Assembly (NCBI RefSeq): GCF_003045775.1
Contig: NZ_PXNS01000024.1
Location: 1 to 33,009 of the forward strand
Length of the DNA: 33,009 bases
Direction of reading: 5' to 3'
Source of the DNA: Halomonas litopenaei
GTDB lineage: Bacteria > Pseudomonadota > Gammaproteobacteria > Pseudomonadales > Halomonadaceae
The notes beneath the pieces are model-generated. The model was given only the letters and a program-made list of their open reading frames with translations, was not told where the DNA came from and searched no databases. Shown one piece after another: positions 29,238 to 33,009 of this stretch. Numbering within the stretch: position 1 is the first letter of the stretch; each line of letters starts with the position of its first letter. Position numbers and translations under genes: made by a program.

Positions 29238-30236
29238 ATGCAGCGTTCAGTGACAGAGTTTCTCCGTCCTCGCGACATCAAGGTCGAAGAGATCAGCGCA
29301 CACCACGCAAAGATCGTGCTCGAGCCGTTCGAGCGTGGCTTCGGCCACACGTTGGGCAATGCTCTGCGTCGTATCCTGCTCTCGTCCATGCCCGGCTGCG
29401 CCGTGGTGGAGACCGAGATCGCCGGCGTCGACCATGAGTACAGCGCGATCGAGGGTGTCCAGGAAGATGTCATCGAAATCCTCCTGAACCTCAAGGACGT
29501 GGCGATCAAGATGCACAGCCGCGACGAGGCGATGCTCTCGCTGAACAAGCAGGGCCCGGCCGTCGTCACCGCTGGTGACATCGCCGTCGATCACGACGTC
29601 GAAGTGGTCAACCCCGAGCACGTCATCGCCCACGTCAATGAAGGCGCCGAGCTCAAGATGCAGCTGAAGGTGGCCCGTGGTCGCGGCTATGAGCCTGCGG
29701 ATGTCCGCAGCGAAGCCGACGACGAGACACGCGCCATCGGCCGTCTGCAGCTGGATGCGACCTTCAGCCCCGTGCGCCGCGTTTCCTACAGCGTCGAAGC
29801 CGCCCGCGTCGAACAGCGCACCGACCTCGACAAGCTGATCATCAACCTGGAAACCGACGGCACCCTGGATCCGGAAGAGGCGATCCGTCGCAGCGCGACC
29901 ATCCTGCAAGAGCAGCTGGCAGCGTTCGTCGACCTGGAAGCCGACAAGGAACAGGAAGTGGTCGAGGAAGAGGATCATATCGATCCCATCCTGCTGCGCC
30001 CCGTAGACGATCTCGAGTTGACCGTTCGTAGCGCCAACTGCCTGAAAGCCGAGAATATCTACTACATCGGCGATCTGATTCAGCGCACCGAGGTGGAGCT
30101 GTTGAAGACCCCGAACCTCGGCAAGAAGTCCTTGAACGAGATCAAGGACGTGTTGGCTGCTCGTGGTCTGTCCCTTGGCATGCGGCTTGAAAATTGGCCG
30201 CCGGCTAGCCTGAAGGACGACAAGGCCACCGCCTAA
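29238..30236 (+). CDS. rpoA: DNA-directed RNA polymerase subunit alpha
   Basis: Alpha dimerises to start assembly of RNA polymerase and binds UP elements and activators by its C-terminal domain. The 332-aa product (E. coli 329) has an N-terminal domain with EPFERGFGHTLGNALRRILL, the dimer and beta/beta' contact region. An acidic linker follows at about residues 235-250. The C-terminal domain includes VRSANCLKAENIYYIGDLIQ; R264 corresponds to E. coli R265, the key DNA-binding residue. It is 39 bp from rplQ. Confidence 0.99.
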   Translation: MQRSVTEFLRPRDIKVEEISAHHAKIVLEPFERGFGHTLGNALRRILLSSMPGCAVVETEIAGVDHEYSAIEGVQEDVIEILLNLKDVAIKMHSRDEAMLSLNKQGPAVVTAGDIAVDHDVEVVNPEHVIAHVNEGAELKMQLKVARGRGYEPADVRSEADDETRAIGRLQLDATFSPVRRVSYSVEAARVEQRTDLDKLIINLETDGTLDPEEAIRRSATILQEQLAAFVDLEADKEQEVVEEEDHIDPILLRPVDDLELTVRSANCLKAENIYYIGDLIQRTEVELLKTPNLGKKSLNEIKDVLAARGLSLGMRLENWPPASLKDDKATA

Positions 30237-30275
30237 GCGTCGGCTCGAGTCCCAGTTTGGTAAGGAATCACAACC

Positions 30276-30665
30276 ATGCGTCATCGTAAGAGTGGTCGTC
30301 ACCTCAATCGTACCAGCTCGCACCGCCAGGCCATGTTTCGCAACATGAGCGTGTCGCTGGTCGAGCACGAAGTGATCAAGACAACCCTTCCCAAGGCCAA
30401 GGAGCTGCGTCGTCATATCGAGCCGCTCATCACCCTGGCCAAGGAAGACAGCGTCGCCAACCGGCGTCTGGCCTTCAGCCGTACCCGCTCGAAGGAAGCG
30501 GTCGGCAAGCTCTTCAACGAGCTGGGGCCGCGTTACGTCGAGCGTCCGGGCGGTTACGTCCGTATTCTCAAGTGCGGTTTCCGCACCGGCGATAACGCCC
30601 CCATGGCCTACGTCGAGCTGGTCGATCGCCCCGTCGTTGAAGAAGAGGCCGTCGGCGAGGAGTAA
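30276..30665 (+). CDS. rplQ: 50S ribosomal protein L17
   Basis: L17 lies around the peptide tunnel exit. The 129-aa product (E. coli 127) starts MRHRKSGRHLNRTSSHRQAM and has KTTLPKAKELRRHIEPLITL and the C-terminal RTGDNAPMAYVELVDRPV. AAGGAAT (30260-30266) precedes the ATG. It is the last gene of the conserved block and is followed after 29 bp by a strong terminator. Confidence 0.98.
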   Translation: MRHRKSGRHLNRTSSHRQAMFRNMSVSLVEHEVIKTTLPKAKELRRHIEPLITLAKEDSVANRRLAFSRTRSKEAVGKLFNELGPRYVERPGGYVRILKCGFRTGDNAPMAYVELVDRPVVEEEAVGEE

Positions 30666-30694
30666 TCCTTTCGACAGCGCTTCGACACGACGCG

Positions 30695-30724
30695 AAACCG
30701 ACACCTCCGGGTGTCGGTTTTTTT
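30695..30724 (+). terminator. Intrinsic terminator of the alpha operon
   Basis: AAACCGACACC (30695-30705) pairs with GGTGTCGGTTT (30710-30720) around loop TCCG, and the T-run continues to 30724 (seven T from 30718). This is a textbook rho-independent terminator. It marks the end of the ribosomal gene block; everything beyond it is separately expressed. Confidence 0.95.
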
Positions 30725-30891
30725 ATGTCTGTCATTTGTCGACGAGTTCCTTGTGCACGATGACCGGAAGCTGGCCGGCACCAGAGGCTTGGCCACCAGG
30801 GGCAGCGATGACACAAGCGCCAGGGCTGCGTGTCCGCACGGCGTGGCTTCCCCTATGCTATCAGTCAGGGACAAGGTAACGGGGGAAAGGC

Positions 30892-31467
30892 ATGCAAAGG
30901 ACGTGGCAGAGGCTGTTGTCGATGCTGGTGCTGTCGCCAGTCATCGCCGTGGCGCAGACGCCGGGCGATCCAGAAGAAGCGGGCAAGGAGGCTGCCCAGG
31001 CGTCATCATTGGCCGAGGTGGGGGGCAGTGCGGCGCCCACGGTCGCCGCAGCCGAGGTGCGCGACTGCTTTGTACAGATGGGCCAGGGGGCGGTGGGTGA
31101 CTGCATCGGACTCGCCGCCGACGCCTGCCAGCAGACCCCGGGCGGGGCCACGACCCTGGGCATCGTCGATTGTCTGGCCCAGGAGACCCGGGTCTGGGAT
31201 GAACTGCTCAACGCCCAGTATCAGGAGCTGCGCGCGTTGATGCGCGAGCAGGACGAGGGGAATCCTGACGTGGGTATCTCCCGGGTGGACGCGCTAAGGG
31301 ACGTGCAGCGCGCCTGGATCACCTTTCGCGACGCCGAGTGCGGCTACGCCTATGCCCGCTATCAGGATGGCACCATCCGCAGCGTCGTCGCCGCCGCCTG
31401 TCAGCTTGAACAGACCGCCCAGCGGGCGCTTACCTTGAAGGGCATCCTGCACGAGAGCAGTCTTTAG
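30892..31467 (+). CDS. Secreted LprI/DUF1311-family protein (putative lysozyme inhibitor-like)
   Basis: The 191-aa product has a signal peptide (R3 and R7, hydrophobic core 8-20, likely cut after AVA, residues 19-21). A 35-residue Ala/Glu-rich linker comes next, then a domain from about residue 57. The pattern C-x14-C, WDELLNAQYQELR (102-114) and LRDVQRAWITFRDAEC (135-150) is that of the DUF1311/LprI family, named after a mycobacterial lysozyme inhibitor. Six cysteines (59, 71, 79, 94, 150, 170) suggest disulfides in the periplasm. Inhibition of lysozyme is not certain for distant members. The promoter is unclear: a TATGCT at 30854-30859 lacks a good -35. It is convergent with the next gene. 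Confidence 0.8.
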   Translation: MQRTWQRLLSMLVLSPVIAVAQTPGDPEEAGKEAAQASSLAEVGGSAAPTVAAAEVRDCFVQMGQGAVGDCIGLAADACQQTPGGATTLGIVDCLAQETRVWDELLNAQYQELRALMREQDEGNPDVGISRVDALRDVQRAWITFRDAECGYAYARYQDGTIRSVVAAACQLEQTAQRALTLKGILHESSL

Positions 31468-31516
31468 GCGTGCGCCTTGCCGCCACCCAGCGATCGCGGC
31501 CGCGTCTTCCTGTGGT

Positions 31517-32755
31517 TTACTGGACGCTTTGACTGAGGCGCTGATCGATCCAGCGGGCCAGGTCGCCCAGCGCGTTCAGGGCGCCTTCTCGGGTATAGGG
31601 GTGGGGCCAGGCATCGAGGACCAGATAGCGCTTGTTGCTTTCAAACCTGAAGTCTTTAGGTTCGCCATCGCGATAGAAGGAGCAAGCATCGCTGCAGGTG
31701 TCCGGAACGGTGCTCATGAAGTCCTCGGCGATGTCCTCTAGATCTGCAGAAGTAGCCTGCCGGTCGATGTAGCCTCTGACGTAGAAGCCGATACTTTCGC
31801 TGTCGGCAGCGTCAGACTCCGAGGTGGGGTAATAGACCAGGCAGGCCTGGTTGTTATGCCCTTCCCAGTGGGGGAAAGAGAAGCGGAGTACCCGCTGTTC
31901 GTCACGCCAGGTGCTGCTCGACTTGATGATCTCGTTTTCCGAAATATCCAGAGTGGACGCCAACGTGCGAGTGCACTGCTGAACCAGTTCGCTTTCCAGT
32001 AGTCCGAGTTTCCTCGCCGCCTGCTTGAGTTGAGCGAAGTGCTTGAGGGCGAACGTGAGTTCCTTGTCGTCCATGATCATGGCCTTGTCCTGGTGGGCGA
32101 TGGCGTGCAGGTGCTGCAGCAGTTCCTGATAGAAGACCTGCCATTTGGTAAAGGTGCTGGTGGCGACTTCCTCGCCGAATCGCTCTCGAGCGGCGGTGAT
32201 CAACTCGTCGTAGGAGACGCATACCCAGTCGACGGGGACATCGTCCCGCTGGGTCAGGGGGCTCAGTACGCAGCGGACCTGATAGGGCTGCTGATAGGCG
32301 TCAATCATGGCGGCGTAGGTAGTGAAGGGGTTGTATGACGCCGACGCCCATACCTTGTGTTCGATGCCGATCACAAAGCTGTCGCTCGAGATGACCAGAT
32401 CGAGCCGCTTGTCGTTGCCATCCCGAACGTCCGGCGACGGGACTTCGCGCTCGACCGAGAGGCTGTCCCAGTCAGTGCACAAGAGCAGGTCGTCTTCTAG
32501 CTCACCCGGGAAAGCGCCCTTTTTCAGAAGGCACGCCACTAGCGCCTTGGCCAGCCACCTTGGGGCGCCTTCGTGGCTACCCATGAAGATCGCCATCAGG
32601 TCCGACAGTCGGTTCTCGTGTTGCCCCGGCCCTGAAATGGAAAAAAGGTTGGGCTCTGGCGGCGCCGGCGGGGGCATCTGCTCCATCCTTTCGAATAGCG
32701 CTTCCAGTGCGCGATGCTCATCATCAAGTGATGGCTCCTTGTTCTCGTGTGGCAT
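31517..32755 (-). CDS. PD-(D/E)XK nuclease superfamily protein (PDDEXK_4-like)
   Basis: The product is 412 aa with an ATG at 32755, chosen because GGGAGG lies 6 nt upstream; the open frame extends to 32884 without such a site. After a charged helix and a proline-rich stretch (residues 28-35), the nuclease core shows E47 in QHENRLSDLMAIFM, E104, then D119 in KRLDLVI and the E132-x-K134 pair in VIGIEHKV. This is an intact D-ExK catalytic signature typical of the PDDEXK_4 group. The C-terminal 240 residues are unrecognised and may bind DNA or a partner. Family members are usually annotated only as uncharacterised nucleases. The use of less favoured codons than in the ribosomal genes and the location outside the conserved block suggest an acquired accessory gene. 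Confidence 0.75.
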   Translation of the reverse strand: MPHENKEPSLDDEHRALEALFERMEQMPPPAPPEPNLFSISGPGQHENRLSDLMAIFMGSHEGAPRWLAKALVACLLKKGAFPGELEDDLLLCTDWDSLSVEREVPSPDVRDGNDKRLDLVISSDSFVIGIEHKVWASASYNPFTTYAAMIDAYQQPYQVRCVLSPLTQRDDVPVDWVCVSYDELITAARERFGEEVATSTFTKWQVFYQELLQHLHAIAHQDKAMIMDDKELTFALKHFAQLKQAARKLGLLESELVQQCTRTLASTLDISENEIIKSSSTWRDEQRVLRFSFPHWEGHNNQACLVYYPTSESDAADSESIGFYVRGYIDRQATSADLEDIAEDFMSTVPDTCSDACSFYRDGEPKDFRFESNKRYLVLDAWPHPYTREGALNALGDLARWIDQRLSQSVQ

Positions 32756-32825
32756 GGCGGACCTCCCTGTGTGGGCAAACCGATGATTGTGTGTCTCAGC
32801 ATATCGAAAGGTGGAGGCACAAAAA

Positions 32826-32951
32826 GTGATCGAGTTCAGGTGCCAGTCTTCTATTGGTGTTGATATCTGGTATTCAGATGACAACGGCAGTCGCAGGATG
32901 AGGCCGCGCCTGTTCCCCGTGATAAAAGTGCGCGACGCCTGGATGAAGTGA
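32826..32951 (+). CDS. Doubtful small ORF (41 aa), divergent from the nuclease gene
   Basis: A GTG at 32826 is preceded by GGTGGAGG (32810-32817), a strong Shine-Dalgarno site at 8-nt spacing, and opens a 41-codon frame ending at TGA 32949-32951. The product starts MIEFRCQSSIGVDIWYSD and ends FPVIKVRDAWMK. I do not recognise it. A fragment of a longer gene, a leader peptide for the gene at 33001 or chance are all possible. Confidence 0.3.
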   Translation: MIEFRCQSSIGVDIWYSDDNGSRRMRPRLFPVIKVRDAWMK

Positions 32952-32963
32952 CCCCCTCCATAG

Positions 32964-32983
32964 CTGCACAGGATATAGTGCAG
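32964..32983. promoter_or_regulatory. 20-bp operator-like inverted repeat upstream of the last gene
   Basis: CTGCAC (32964-32969) and GTGCAG (32978-32983) are perfect inverted half-sites around the 8-bp AT-rich centre AGGATATA. The centre overlaps a possible -10 (TATAGT, 32974-32979) without a good -35. The dyad sits 5 bp before the AAGGAGG (32989-32995) of the gene at 33001. The geometry suits an autoregulating dimeric repressor, but that is inference. Confidence 0.4.
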
Positions 32984-33000
32984 TCATAAGGAGGACAGGA

Positions 33001-33009
33001 TGAGCGACG
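33001..33009 (+). CDS. Start of an unidentified gene, cut by the window end
   Basis: ATGAGCGAC (Met-Ser-Asp) follows a strong Shine-Dalgarno sequence AAGGAGG (32989-32995) at 5-nt spacing. Only three codons lie inside the window, so the product cannot be named. The operator-like dyad directly upstream suggests that it is regulated. Confidence 0.6.

Noticed and set aside
30725..30891. Small frames on both strands between the alpha operon terminator and the lprI-like gene
   Set aside because: They start inside the terminator or lack ribosome binding sites, and overlap the real gene in another frame. I see nothing supportable in this 167-bp stretch except a weak TATGCT at 30854.
31488..31503. 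GCGATCGC and GCGGCCGC overlapping palindromes between the two convergent genes
   Set aside because: Two 8-bp GC palindromes are expected by chance in GC-rich DNA. They form no stem with a T-run, so I do not call a terminator or other site.
32756..32884. Upstream extension of the nuclease gene by 43 codons
   Set aside because: The frame is open to 32884, but the added residues lack a ribosome binding site and family character, and ATG 32755 has GGGAGG at ideal spacing.
32826..32951. Similarity of the small ORF's end (VIKVRDAWMK) to SymE-type toxins (pattern P-x-I-x-L-x-G-x-W-L)
   Set aside because: The match covers only a handful of residues, lacks the conserved glycine and ends before the rest of the SymE core, so it cannot support a family call.

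Overview
The window carries the main transcription/translation gene block of a GC-rich gammaproteobacterium, followed by about 2.3 kb of accessory DNA. Gene order (trpT-secE-nusG-rplKAJL-rpoBC-rpsLG-fusA-tuf, then S10, spc and alpha operons ending in rplQ) and protein lengths (RpoB 1359 aa, RpoC 1405 aa, EF-Tu 397 aa) fit Oceanospirillales, most likely Halomonas or a close relative. The genus is inferred from memory of protein sequence style, not from a search.

Layout. 1-1177: tRNA-Trp, SecE (protein export) and NusG (elongation factor). 1178-12276: ribosomal stalk proteins L11, L1, L10 and L7/L12, then the RNA polymerase beta and beta' subunits. A leader with three hairpins precedes rplK, an L10-type leader precedes rplJ, and a strong terminator-like attenuator separates rplL from rpoB. 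12277-16803: str operon (S12, S7, EF-G, EF-Tu) with a clear sigma70 promoter and a clean terminator. 16804-27619: S10 and spc operons from S10 to SecY and L36, from a near-consensus promoter (TTGACT-17-TATAAT). 27620-30724: alpha operon (S13, S11, S4, RNA polymerase alpha, L17), from a promoter buried in an inverted repeat and ended by a textbook terminator. Every expected gene is present, intact and on the + strand; rplJ, fusA, tuf and rpsS use GTG starts.

30725-33009: accessory segment. It holds a secreted LprI/DUF1311-family protein (+), a convergent PD-(D/E)XK nuclease-superfamily protein with an intact catalytic motif (-), a doubtful 41-aa ORF (+), a 20-bp operator-like dyad, and the first three codons of a further gene (+) behind a strong Shine-Dalgarno site.

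The housekeeping part is ordinary in gene content. Its points of interest are non-coding: a highly structured 152-nt rpsJ-rplC spacer where close spacing is usual, terminator-like hairpins fused to promoters or to a tRNA 3' end, and a hairpin that covers the rpsG Shine-Dalgarno site. The best candidate for something undescribed is the small nuclease locus at the right edge, but it is cut by the window end and cannot be called a system from this sequence alone.
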